Assembly (NCBI GenBank): GCA_963660915.1
Contig: CAVLAO010000129.1
Coordinates: 1-11,702, forward strand
Length of the DNA stretch: 11,702 bases
Source: UMGS1766 sp963660915
GTDB taxonomy: Bacteria; Bacillota; Clostridia; Oscillospirales; Oscillospiraceae
Direction: 5' to 3'
Position numbers and translations under genes: made by a program. Positions 1 to 5,596 of the stretch are shown here, piece after piece; positions within the stretch are counted from its first letter, which is position 1; every line of letters starts with the position of its first letter. The notes beneath the pieces were generated by a model. That model made no database searches. It had not been told where the DNA came from and worked only from the letters and a program-made list of their open reading frames with translations.

Positions 1-670
1 GCGTATATGAGCTTATGGTAGGCGTAATGCTCGAAGGCACAGTGACAGTAAATGCCTTTGAGCTCTTTCCGCAAAGCGTGCCCTTGCCTCCCAGCACTGT
101 TCTTGTGTATGTTGCAAGCGTTGCCGTCATCTTTCCCGATGTTGCCTTCGGAAGCTGTCCGCAAAACGAAAGCGGAAGCGTATAGCCTGAGTAGGTATAA
201 GCCGCACTCACTCCGGGGGTTATAACCGCCGTTGTTGTCTGCATTGTTCCAAGCTTGAAAGTAAGTTCATACACCTTCGAGCTTTCAGCCGTCCACTTGA
301 CCTTAGGCGCATTGCCTATGATTGTGTCGGTTACAGATGTTATCGTTGCATATGTGGGAGTTGTAGAGCCTCCGCCTCCGCCTGATGATGAATCTTGAAA
401 CACATCCGCCTTGAACCATCCGTGCAGAACGCCGCCCCAGAATCCCGGAGGATAATAAAGCGCANNNNNNNNNNCGTTATATCCACCCAGTTTCATTTTG
501 GGATAATAAGAAGAATACGAAGAATAATTCGACTTCAAGTCATTAAGCGACAGTGCCGTAGCACCCGTTCCGTCCGAGCTTGCCTTGCCGCTTGCAGTTC
601 CCTTGAAGCTGTATGTATTGCCTATTGTATAAGTCGTACCGTTGACCGTTATCGTTCCGCTTGTCTGCAT
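1..670 (-). CDS. Tail fibre / adhesin with Ig-like (DUF859-like) domain (partial, C-terminus outside window)
   Basis: An ATG at 670 with GAGG 7 bases upstream opens a frame that runs to the left edge (223 residues seen, including four unreadable codons at the N run). Residues 1-93 (TITVNGTTYTIGNTYSFKG ... ALYYPPGFWGGVLHGWF) probably attach to the hub. Residues 94-102 are a SSSGGGGGS linker. From 105 onward comes an Ig-like unit: ITSVTDTIIGNAPKVKW, YELTFKLG, TPGVSAAYTYSG, LPKATSGKMTATLATY, then KAFTVTVPSSITPTISSYT. That series matches the DUF859-type domain of streptococcal phage minor structural proteins, as recalled. Two Cys (170 and 200) lie in it. The role is probably host surface binding. 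The frame is kept across the N run only if its length of 10 is true, but open reading on both sides supports that. Confidence 0.75.
   Translation of the reverse strand, partial: MQTSGTITVNGTTYTIGNTYSFKGTASGKASSDGTGATALSLNDLKSNYSSYSSYYPKMKLGGYNXXXXALYYPPGFWGGVLHGWFKADVFQDSSSGGGGGSTTPTYATITSVTDTIIGNAPKVKWTAESSKVYELTFKLGTMQTTTAVITPGVSAAYTYSGYTLPLSFCGQLPKATSGKMTATLATYTRTVLGGKGTLCGKSSKAFTVTVPSSITPTISSYT
465..474. other. Assembly gap of 10 N inside the fibre gene
   Basis: Ten N interrupt the fibre gene between ...GGYN and ALYYPPG. The coding flanks share TTATTATCC on both sides, so a short repeat may have broken the assembly, and a round number of N often means unknown length. Confidence 0.95.
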
Positions 671-685
671 GTCTTATCCTCTTTT

Positions 686-2326
686 TTAAATAACCACTTC
701 TTCACGGTTTGCCATGTTGACTAAGTTATCGCCCGTTACCGCCACAGAGTCTTTCACTCTTGTGTATTCGCTAAGCGTCACGAGCCGTCCGTCATCTGTG
801 ATAAAGCAAAGGCACGAAGCCATCTGCGAAGCACTGCTTATGATACGCTCACTTCCCTTGACCCACATGCCCGTTGCCGTGTCATATATAAACATCCCGA
901 AGGGCTTTCCCTTTTCGCTAACAGAAAGACAGTACTTTGCGCCGTGCTTTCCTGCAGCCACATCCTTGTCCCTTAGATAATCGGTGCCCAGCTTTTCGGA
1001 TATCACGCTCGGGTATGAACCGTCATAAGCCATAACGCCTAAGTCCGAAACATAAAACAGTGCGCCCGAAATCTGAACAATGGAATCGCTTGCACCCTTC
1101 TTCACGCCGTTTGCCCTCACGGTTGAAAGCTGATAGTTGCTCGGGTAGTCACCGTATATCTTCATGATTTTGGTTGCGGTAAAGAAAACAACATAATTGC
1201 TGTAAGAAGCACAGCCTGTTACCTCATCTGGTGAACCCAAAGAAAGAGCATAGCTGTCTCCTGCAATGCCTGCGTAGTTGTACCACTGCGTAACATTGCC
1301 CAGCTTGCATGCAAAGATTTCATGCGTGTCGTTTGAAACGCCCCACACACGGTTGTTGTTGGAGCATATATGTGTAAGGTCCGGACAGTGAATTTCGATT
1401 GTAAACCACGCAGTGCCCCCTGTTCTGCTTTCACAAAGGACGATAGAGTTCATCTCTCCGTCACGGCAGTATTCCGATTCCGTGTTGCTCCCCTTCACCG
1501 TTCCGTAGATAATGCTGTCTGTCGTTTCTGCATTGTTTTTGAAAGCTATCGACACAGTATCAAGCGCAAGGAACGAACCGAACAGGTCAGAGATTTCATG
1601 CACATACGCAGGCGCCGCACTTCCCGAAGGTATGGATGTCGGAGGCGAATAAAGAGTATTGCTTGTGCTTAGCACGGGCGTAACCTTGATATATGTCTTT
1701 TCAATCTTCACCCACTTTTCGGAAGAGTCCGAATATTTTTTCCAGCATTTGTTTGTCGAGTCATACCAGTACTTACTCGTGTCCGTAGGTGCGGCTGTGC
1801 TTGATGTGTAGCTTATTTCCTCTCCGTCAATCGAGCACGGTGCAATTATAAGCAGTGCGAAAAGCTCCATGCTGTCGAAGCTTTTGTAGGTGTAGCGCTT
1901 CTCAATCTTTTCAAACTTGTCCGTTTCCATGTCGTAGGTGACCTTGTCGGGCATGATTAAAGTCTTGCTTCCAATCTGTGCGAAGTACTTCTTGCCCGAT
2001 GTGATGTAGTTTCCCGAGTCAGAAACAAAGGTTCCCTTCGAAGTCTTTGTCACATTCTTGTAGATTTGTCCGCCGCTTATAACAAGATAAGTGCCTTCCT
2101 TGTACTGCCACAGCTGTGTTGGGCTTCCTGCATAGCGGAAGAGTTCAAGCTCGCCCTTCCTCGTTCTGATTGTCGGATAGTCGTCCAAGCTCATCCCCGC
2201 CATGTCGTAAAACTCCGCACGGTCGTAGCTGTCTATCATGTCCGAGCGCAGGTTGTGATTGTAGCCCTTGAACTTCTCTATGAAGGTTGTCTTTTGTCTT
2301 AATTCGTTAAGCTGTACCAAACTCAT
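686..2326 (-). CDS. Beta-rich tail hub / head-closure protein (beta-propeller-like), probable
   Basis: The product is 546 residues from the revised start. It opens with a peptide typical of this class (FKGYNHNLRS ... MAGMSLDDYPTIRTRKGE) and continues with strand-rich units: RYAGSPTQLWQYKEGTYLVI, KKYFAQIGSKTLIMPDKVTY, NNRVWGVSNDTHEIFACKLG near residue 323, TQWYNYAGIAGDSYALSLGS, SNYVVFFTATKIMKIYGDYP near 375 and GALFYVSDLGVMAYDGSYP. Repeated short W/Y/F-rich strands suggest a propeller. I recall such proteins between the connector and the fibre genes of Firmicutes podophages; their role is likened to the P22 gp10 stabilisation protein or T7 gp12-like tubular tail. It is coupled to the connector by an ATGA overlap and followed 15 bases later by the fibre gene. 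The structural role is inferred. Confidence 0.7.
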   Translation of the reverse strand: MSLVQLNELRQKTTFIEKFKGYNHNLRSDMIDSYDRAEFYDMAGMSLDDYPTIRTRKGELELFRYAGSPTQLWQYKEGTYLVISGGQIYKNVTKTSKGTFVSDSGNYITSGKKYFAQIGSKTLIMPDKVTYDMETDKFEKIEKRYTYKSFDSMELFALLIIAPCSIDGEEISYTSSTAAPTDTSKYWYDSTNKCWKKYSDSSEKWVKIEKTYIKVTPVLSTSNTLYSPPTSIPSGSAAPAYVHEISDLFGSFLALDTVSIAFKNNAETTDSIIYGTVKGSNTESEYCRDGEMNSIVLCESRTGGTAWFTIEIHCPDLTHICSNNNRVWGVSNDTHEIFACKLGNVTQWYNYAGIAGDSYALSLGSPDEVTGCASYSNYVVFFTATKIMKIYGDYPSNYQLSTVRANGVKKGASDSIVQISGALFYVSDLGVMAYDGSYPSVISEKLGTDYLRDKDVAAGKHGAKYCLSVSEKGKPFGMFIYDTATGMWVKGSERIISSASQMASCLCFITDDGRLVTLSEYTRVKDSVAVTGDNLVNMANREEVVI

Positions 2327-2676
2327 GTTAAGTTCCTCGTGTAGCCTTTGTTTGTCGGTCTGTGCGTCTGTATGTGCCTTTGCTTCCACTTTTGAAGTTC
2401 GTTTGCAAAGATGGTTGCCTGATTGTTGTAACGCCCGTATTCTTCGTTTGCGGCGCAAATCTGCGCATAAAGATAAGCAATATAAAGCTGCGGCTCATCA
2501 AGCTGTAACTCTTCCGAAGTGTACTTATGCTTTTCAAACTTGTACTCATCATCAAAAAGCAGCAGGAAGTGGGCTATCTCTTCCTCGCATGTGTTAAGCC
2601 ACATGATGAGTTCGTCCTCGTCATACTGGTGCGGATGTAAGCTTTGAAGTTCTTCGAACAATTTTTCTATGGTCAT
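2323..2676 (-). CDS. Head-tail connector (adaptor) protein, probable
   Basis: The product is 117 residues, acidic and mainly helical. The pattern DEDELIMWLNTCEEEIAHFL ... followed by LDEPQLYIAYLYAQICAANE, EYGRYNN and FANELQKWKQRH resembles small adaptor proteins (HK97 gp6 or P22 gp4 type) that form a ring under the portal, where a Y..Y..A..d...n....YNN....F...l..W rhythm is usual. Length fits that class. It lies after the capsid genes and before the tail-hub gene, the expected position. The last four bases overlap the next start (ATGA), giving tight translational coupling and implying matched amounts of adaptor and hub. Start: GAGG lies 9 bases before the ATG. An alternative is a non-portal head-completion protein. 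Confidence 0.68.
   Translation of the reverse strand: MTIEKLFEELQSLHPHQYDEDELIMWLNTCEEEIAHFLLLFDDEYKFEKHKYTSEELQLDEPQLYIAYLYAQICAANEEYGRYNNQATIFANELQKWKQRHIQTHRPTNKGYTRNLT
2335..2338 (-). promoter_or_regulatory. Shine-Dalgarno site that fixes the tail-hub start
   Basis: GAGG lies 8 bases before the ATG at 2326 inside the end of the connector gene. The longer in-frame ATG at 2458 would overlap the connector gene by 136 bases and encode a basic, unrelated-looking N-terminus, so 2326 is preferred. Confidence 0.75.
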
Positions 2677-2701
2677 GGTTTATATCCTCTTGTTTTAACG
2701 A

Positions 2702-2752
2702 ACACGGCGCAGCAGGAATGACTGCTTTTAAGCCATCCTTGCTACGCCGTGT
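2702..2752 (-). other. Long imperfect hairpin before the connector gene
   Basis: On the minus strand ACACGGCGTAGCA (2752-2740) pairs with TGCTGCGCCGTGT (2714-2702) over 13 positions, one of them G-U. After single-base bulges the stem continues with GGA/TCC, TG/CA and GCT/AGT to a 7-base loop, about 21 pairs in all. In plus-strand RNA the G-U would be a C-A mismatch, so the fold fits the minus-strand transcript. The downstream sequence (TCGTTAAAAC) is not a terminator tail. It shares bases with the small hairpin at 2741-2758, so the two folds exclude each other. Confidence 0.6.
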
Positions 2753-2758
2753 CGTAGC
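2741..2758 (-). repeat. Small hairpin with ACACGG loop (copy 2)
   Basis: On the minus strand GCTACG-ACACGG-CGTAGC is a perfect 6-bp stem with a 6-base loop. The loop and inner two pairs equal those of the hairpin at 5477-5492, while the three outer positions differ but still pair. The loop is also complementary to CCGTGT at 2707-2702, so either a pseudoknot or the longer alternative hairpin can form. Confidence 0.5.
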
Positions 2759-2830
2759 GGTTTGTTATCGCCGCGGTTGAAAAAATGAAAAAATATTTTA
2801 TAAGGAGAAACTAAGTCATGCTTAATCTCT

Positions 2831-3082
2831 TTAATTCAACTTCATGTATTCTCCCTCAAGCCTTGCTATAAGCTGTGCCGTTGCACGGTCTTGCTTGAGA
2901 GAATTTTCTATAACATAAGCAACATATCTGGGCACCTTAACTTTAACGCCCCTTTGAATCTTCCAGCACTTTCCGTTTACAAGAACTGTCATATCGTCCT
3001 TGTACTTTCCGTTGTCCTTGAAAAGTTCTATTTCGACAATGTCATTTTCTTTCTTTTCTGTCTTTGCTTTTGCTTCTGCCAT
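2831..3082 (-). CDS. Small conserved head-associated protein of unknown function
   Basis: The product is 83 residues. The first 14 are Lys/Glu/Ala-rich and probably flexible. The core reads VEIELFKDNG ... DDMTVLVNGKCWKIQRGVKV followed by VPRYVAYVIENS, a pattern (VNG, I-x-RG, VP-x-x-V, ENS) that I recall from small proteins encoded just after the capsid gene in many Firmicutes phages, usually annotated as hypothetical. The C-terminus is helical and charged. Start: GGAG lies 8 bases before the ATG, directly after the structured spacer. Position suggests a head component such as a decoration, minor capsid or vertex protein. No enzymatic motif is visible and the function is not known. Confidence 0.82.
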   Translation of the reverse strand: MAEAKAKTEKKENDIVEIELFKDNGKYKDDMTVLVNGKCWKIQRGVKVKVPRYVAYVIENSLKQDRATAQLIARLEGEYMKLN

Positions 3083-3210
3083 TTTGTATTCTCCTTTTAT
3101 AGCAAGCGGTTAGGCGACACCAGAGGTTTTAGTGGGTTTGAAGGGGGTGATTCAATGTTATGAACTTCTGCTCGCAAGAATGCGATGACTGCCGCCTAAC
3201 CGCTTATTTT
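3083..3210 (-). other. Structured spacer after the capsid gene, closed by a 16-bp stem
   Basis: This 128-base gap has no supported coding frame. On the minus strand the arms at 3205-3190 and 3119-3104 pair over 16 positions: 13 perfect (AAGCGGTTAGGCG with CGCCTAACCGCTT), then G-U, C-G and A-U. They enclose 70 bases. Inside is a perfect hairpin TCGCA-TTCT-TGCGA (3185-3172) and weaker pairs such as CAGA with TCTG, allowing a branched fold. No U run follows the 3' arm, so it is not an ordinary terminator. The ribosome binding site of the next gene (AAAGGAG) lies just beyond the stem. The G-U pair is tolerated only in minus-strand RNA (the plus strand would have A-C), fitting a role in the capsid transcript. 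Possible roles are mRNA protection, RNase III processing or a small RNA; none is shown. Confidence 0.6.
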
Positions 3211-4446
3211 TTAGTTTGCGCCTGCTTCGAATGTAGACGCCGTTTCGATTCTTACCATGTACTGCTCAACCAAACGCTCCGCAGTCTTGATTGCTTTCCA
3301 GCCGACTGTTGCTCTCTGGTCTAACGGGTCTGTGGTTCCGCCGGAGCCCAGCTGCTTAACGATGTGTGTAAGTCCTCCGCCTGTCACTTCCGTAACGCCG
3401 TAAGCCTTAGCACCCAAAATAAGCGTTGAGTACACATCCCTTCCATCTGCGCCGCCTTCGCCGGGCTTGATGTCCGTTCCTGCGGTTGTGGTTGTGGGTG
3501 TGCCGTCAAGTGTAATCGTTGCAGCGTTTGCGCTTCCTGCCTGTGCAGATGTTATCTTGAACAGTTCTCCTGCAATGATAACCTGACGCCCGGCAAGCTT
3601 TGCAGCCTCTGCCTCACTTACAGCTTCCTGCACGGTTACAGTGCTTCCGGACACCGATTTAATCTTGAGGTTTCCTGCCGCAATAAGCGGGTCTGCGTGG
3701 AAGATTTTAGCCTCTGTGGATTCCACAAAACGCACGCCGTGAATCTTTCCGAGCTCGTTGTTGTAGATGTTTTCTGTGTCCACATATGTGTGAGGGTACT
3801 GCCATTCGGGGTCGCTCATAATATCAAAAGCAACATCGGGATGAATAATGCCCACATAGTCACCGTTAATCTTAGGCGCATTCATTACCTTAAGAGCCCT
3901 TACAGCAGTCCTGATTGCCTTAACAGTAAGATAATCATTGCCGCTTGCGGCACCGCCTACCAGACTTGCGCGCGATGTCTTTGTGCCTTCGCCGTACTGA
4001 ACATTCGTTCCGCCGTTCAATACCTCACGAGTGATGGTATCAAGCGTTCTTCCTGCCTGAGAACCGAGCAGTTCAGTTGCCTGAACGATGTTGTTGTCGA
4101 TTGCTGTAAGCAGAAGGATATCGGAAAGTTCCACATAAGCACCGTACTGATGAACCTCAGATGTAATAACGCCCATGTTAAGCTTTGTGCCGTTCGGTGT
4201 TACGCCTTCCTCAAGCGGTGTAAGAGCCTTAGGCAGGCTGTCGTATTTACGAAATTCAATAATCTTGCCGCCGTTCTTGGGGATAGGATGTTTCATGCCG
4301 AACTGATCATGAACAAGCTCAGGCTCTGCAAGGTCGATGAGGTAATCCGAATAATAGGTTTTCATCTCCCCTGTAAGTCCGGTATCCGTTGTTATGTTTG
4401 TGTTGTCGAACAAATGTAAGTTTGTTTTAAATAATTTAAATCCCAT
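3211..4446 (-). CDS. Major capsid protein, N4-gp56 family
   Basis: This protein forms the icosahedral shell. The 411-residue product has a Prp-like leader (LFKTNLHLFD, residues 5-14) and then the pattern I know from the N4-gp56 family of HK97-fold capsid proteins: TGEMKTYYSDYLIDLAEPEL, HDQFGMKHPIPKNGGK, EFRKYDSLPKALTPLEEGVT, then LSDILLLTA, AGRTLDTITREVLNGGT and IIHPDVAFDIMSDPEWQYP. The conserved end is DVYSTLILGAKAYGVTEV and LDQRATVGWKAIKTAERL. Between about residues 256 and 333 lies a Thr/Ser/Ala-rich, beta-like insert (KSVSGSTVTV ... TPTTTTAGTDIKPG) that may be a surface domain. A longer in-frame start 33 bases upstream is rejected because it lacks a ribosome binding site. The gene follows the scaffold by 63 bases and is followed by a structured 128-base spacer. 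Removal of 13 residues by the adjacent protease is inferred. Confidence 0.95.
   Translation of the reverse strand: MGFKLFKTNLHLFDNTNITTDTGLTGEMKTYYSDYLIDLAEPELVHDQFGMKHPIPKNGGKIIEFRKYDSLPKALTPLEEGVTPNGTKLNMGVITSEVHQYGAYVELSDILLLTAIDNNIVQATELLGSQAGRTLDTITREVLNGGTNVQYGEGTKTSRASLVGGAASGNDYLTVKAIRTAVRALKVMNAPKINGDYVGIIHPDVAFDIMSDPEWQYPHTYVDTENIYNNELGKIHGVRFVESTEAKIFHADPLIAAGNLKIKSVSGSTVTVQEAVSEAEAAKLAGRQVIIAGELFKITSAQAGSANAATITLDGTPTTTTAGTDIKPGEGGADGRDVYSTLILGAKAYGVTEVTGGGLTHIVKQLGSGGTTDPLDQRATVGWKAIKTAERLVEQYMVRIETASTFEAGAN
4405..4434 (-). other. Predicted Prp cleavage site in capsid protein N-terminus
   Basis: These bases encode LFKTNLHLFD (residues 5-14 of the revised start). It aligns without gaps to LLKVNLGLFD of the scaffold and resembles LNLQFFA/LNLQHFA sites of staphylococcal L27 and phage 80alpha. 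Cleavage is expected between Phe13 and Asp14. Inferred from motif and context. Confidence 0.72.
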
Positions 4447-4453
4447 TTCGTTT

Positions 4454-4500
4454 AATCTCCTTTGTTTCGATTGCTTCATTGCATTTACTTTGAGGAGATT
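4454..4500 (-). promoter_or_regulatory. Inverted repeat that could mask the capsid gene ribosome binding site
   Basis: On the minus strand AATCTCCT (4500-4493) is a perfect 8-base complement of AGGAGATT (4461-4454), which contains the capsid gene's Shine-Dalgarno core. The 31-base loop holds an upstream in-frame ATG. If the stem forms in the mRNA, initiation on the capsid gene would be hindered until ribosomes finishing the scaffold gene, only about 10 bases upstream of the first arm, open it. That would couple capsid output to scaffold translation. The pairing is seen; the regulation is inferred. Confidence 0.5.
4457..4463 (-). promoter_or_regulatory. Shine-Dalgarno site that fixes the capsid protein start
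   Basis: AAAGGAG stands 10 bases before the ATG at 4446. The upstream in-frame ATG at 4479 has no purine-rich site near it (only CTCCTCAAAG precedes it). The protein is therefore called from 4446, which also places the NLHLF processing motif 13 residues from the N-terminus, as in related capsid proteins. Confidence 0.85.
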
Positions 4501-4509
4501 TCCAATCCG

Positions 4510-5433
4510 TTAAAAGGTTATCGATTCTCCTCTTGCCGCACGCTTTGCAATTTCTGCCCTCTGCTTTTTGTTAAGCTTTGAAACATCAATATGCGAGCTG
4601 ATTGCGTTTTGAGAGTTGAGCCCTGCCTCAATAGGTCTGCTGCCGTTTGCCCTGATGTTTTCAACCACACGGCTTTCGGCAGACGCTTGAGTCTTTGTTA
4701 TCTGGTCGTTCATAAGCTCGTCAAAGTGAAGTATTTTGTAGGCGTGCTCTATGGGAATGTGATTTCCCAAAAGCCGCACAAAGTCTTCGTTTTGAATTTC
4801 CTTTTCAAGGTCGAAGTTCGGAAACTTCTGTTTCACGGCTTCCGCCTGAATGTTCCATTCCGCAAGCTGCTTGTTGGCTTTTTCCCTGCCTTCTCTTTCA
4901 GCCTGCGCTTCAACGAACGCTTTGTTCTCACGCTTCAGACGATTGAATTCCATGTACTGAGGCACATCCATTCCGGCTTCGTATGCCGCCTGCTGCCAGT
5001 AGTCCTCATCACTTTCCAAAGCCTCTTGAAGTGTTTTGGCGTCTTCTACTCCGTAGCGTCCCATAAGCATTTCCATGATAGGCTTTGCCTCATCATTCTT
5101 CTGCTGCAAGGTCTTAAGCTCTTTGAATCTTCTGTTAATGATTTTCTGAGTATCCGCTTCGTAGAGATCTTTGTAATCTCCGATGAGCTTTTGGTATTCA
5201 GCCCGTCTTGCTTCCTGTGCGTTTGAGGTTATGACTGCTCCGCCCTCATCCGTTGACCCGGCGTCGGTCTTTGTTTCTGTGGCATTTGTTCTGATTGCCG
5301 CGCCCGATTGCTGCCCGGCGTCGGCAGCACCTTTGTTATATGAATCGCCCGAGCCTTCTGCGGTTCCTGTCTGTGCGGCGCCCTCGCCGTCAAACAAGCC
5401 GAGATTGACTTTAAGTAATCTTCCGATTTGCAT
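4510..5433 (-). CDS. Capsid scaffolding protein
   Basis: This 307-residue protein should form the internal core around which the capsid protein assembles and should leave or be degraded before packaging is complete. It sits directly upstream of the capsid gene, as scaffolds do. Residues 6-15 (LLKVNLGLFD) form a Prp-like processing leader nearly identical to that of the capsid protein. Residues 16-75 are Ala/Gly/Thr-rich and low in complexity. Residues 75-270 are charged, Lys/Glu/Gln-rich and predicted helical (for example NKQLAEWNIQAEAVKQKFPN), fitting a coiled-coil rod. The C-terminus (LNKKQRAEIAKRAARGES) is basic and helical, typical of the segment by which scaffolds grip the capsid protein. 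Start: AGGAG stands 5 bases before the ATG. The call comes from composition and position, since scaffolds diverge quickly. Confidence 0.88.
   Translation of the reverse strand: MQIGRLLKVNLGLFDGEGAAQTGTAEGSGDSYNKGAADAGQQSGAAIRTNATETKTDAGSTDEGGAVITSNAQEARRAEYQKLIGDYKDLYEADTQKIINRRFKELKTLQQKNDEAKPIMEMLMGRYGVEDAKTLQEALESDEDYWQQAAYEAGMDVPQYMEFNRLKRENKAFVEAQAEREGREKANKQLAEWNIQAEAVKQKFPNFDLEKEIQNEDFVRLLGNHIPIEHAYKILHFDELMNDQITKTQASAESRVVENIRANGSRPIEAGLNSQNAISSHIDVSKLNKKQRAEIAKRAARGESITF
5389..5418 (-). other. Predicted Prp cleavage site in scaffold N-terminus
   Basis: These bases encode LLKVNLGLFD (residues 6-15). By analogy with the L27 site of S. aureus (cut after the last Phe of LNLQFF), cleavage is expected after Phe14, removing 14 residues. 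The P1' residue would be Asp, not the Ala of the staphylococcal site. Cleavage is inferred from the motif and the adjacent protease gene. Confidence 0.7.
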
Positions 5434-5596
5434 ATATTCTCCTTTGCCTTCTTCTAAGGCTCGCGGTATATTTTTGAAGCGCCGTGTCGCTTTGCGTCAC
5501 CTATTGTAATATAAAATTTAAAAGTGTGCTACTGTACTTGTTGTTCTTTTTTTGGTTTCTTGTTTCTTAGTGTTTTATTACTACCTGTTCTGTGTG
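5434..5596 (-). other. Intergenic spacer between protease and scaffold genes
   Basis: This 163-base stretch has no ATG-initiated coding frame on the minus strand before the scaffold start. Read on the minus strand it begins A-rich, then is AT-rich (AAATTTTATATTACAATAG), then holds a small hairpin with an ACACGG loop, and ends with the scaffold ribosome binding site AAAGGAG. TACAAT at 5503-5508 resembles a -10 box, but no good -35 hexamer stands 16-18 bases upstream, so a promoter for the scaffold and capsid genes is only a weak possibility. No terminator (GC stem followed by a U run) is visible. Confidence 0.5.
5477..5492 (-). repeat. Small hairpin with ACACGG loop (copy 1)
   Basis: On the minus strand AAGCG-ACACGG-CGCTT forms a perfect 5-bp stem around a 6-base loop. 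The same loop, closed by the same inner CG pairs but with a different outer stem, recurs at 2741-2758. The preserved pairing despite changed stem bases is what an RNA hairpin, or a protein-binding palindrome with a fixed spacer, would show. Function unknown. Confidence 0.45.

Larger units (their letters stand above)
2677..2830 (-). other. Structured spacer between the small head protein and connector genes
   Basis: This 154-base gap contains no supported coding frame on the minus strand. It begins AT-rich (TATAAAATATTTTTTC), then carries a short stem GCGG/CCGC (2774-2757) around 10 bases, a small ACACGG-loop hairpin and an overlapping long hairpin, before the connector ribosome binding site GAGG, 9 bases from the ATG. 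The TATAAA is not preceded by a convincing -35 box, and no stem is followed by a U run, so neither a promoter nor an intrinsic terminator can be called. Confidence 0.55.

Noticed and set aside
2327..2458. Longer hub start at 2458 giving 590 residues.
   Set aside because: It would overlap the well-supported connector gene by 136 bases, and a good GAGG site and ATGA coupling support the start at 2326.
2761..2812. TATAAAATATTTTTT as promoter or terminator tail after the 83-residue gene.
   Set aside because: No acceptable -35 box and no GC-rich stem immediately upstream on the minus strand.
2800..2872. Plus-strand mini-gene: TAAGGAG followed by an ATG at 2818 and 17 codons.
   Set aside because: The ribosome binding site looks good, but the peptide is tiny, overlaps the end of the 83-residue gene on the other strand and stands alone in orientation. 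Probably chance.
3190..3210. Plus-strand intrinsic terminator: CGCCTAACCGCTT followed by ATTTTTT.
   Set aside because: The partner arm lies about 75 bases away, so the stem has a 70-base loop, far too long for an intrinsic terminator. No plus-strand gene would need it.
3697..4419. 240-codon open frame on the plus strand inside the capsid gene.
   Set aside because: It lies wholly opposite a confident capsid gene, has no ribosome binding site or recognisable motif, and is Cys-rich in the way antisense shadows are. The same holds for plus-strand frames opposite terL, portal, scaffold and hub.
4447..4479. Longer capsid protein start at 4479 (11 extra residues).
   Set aside because: No ribosome binding site precedes it, while AAAGGAG stands 10 bases before the ATG at 4446. 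The shorter form also puts the processing motif at the usual distance from the N-terminus.
5503..5530. Promoter with TACAAT -10 box before the scaffold gene.
   Set aside because: The hexamers 16-18 bases upstream match the -35 consensus at no more than about half the positions, and AT-rich spacers give such -10 matches easily. Kept only as a note in the spacer entry.
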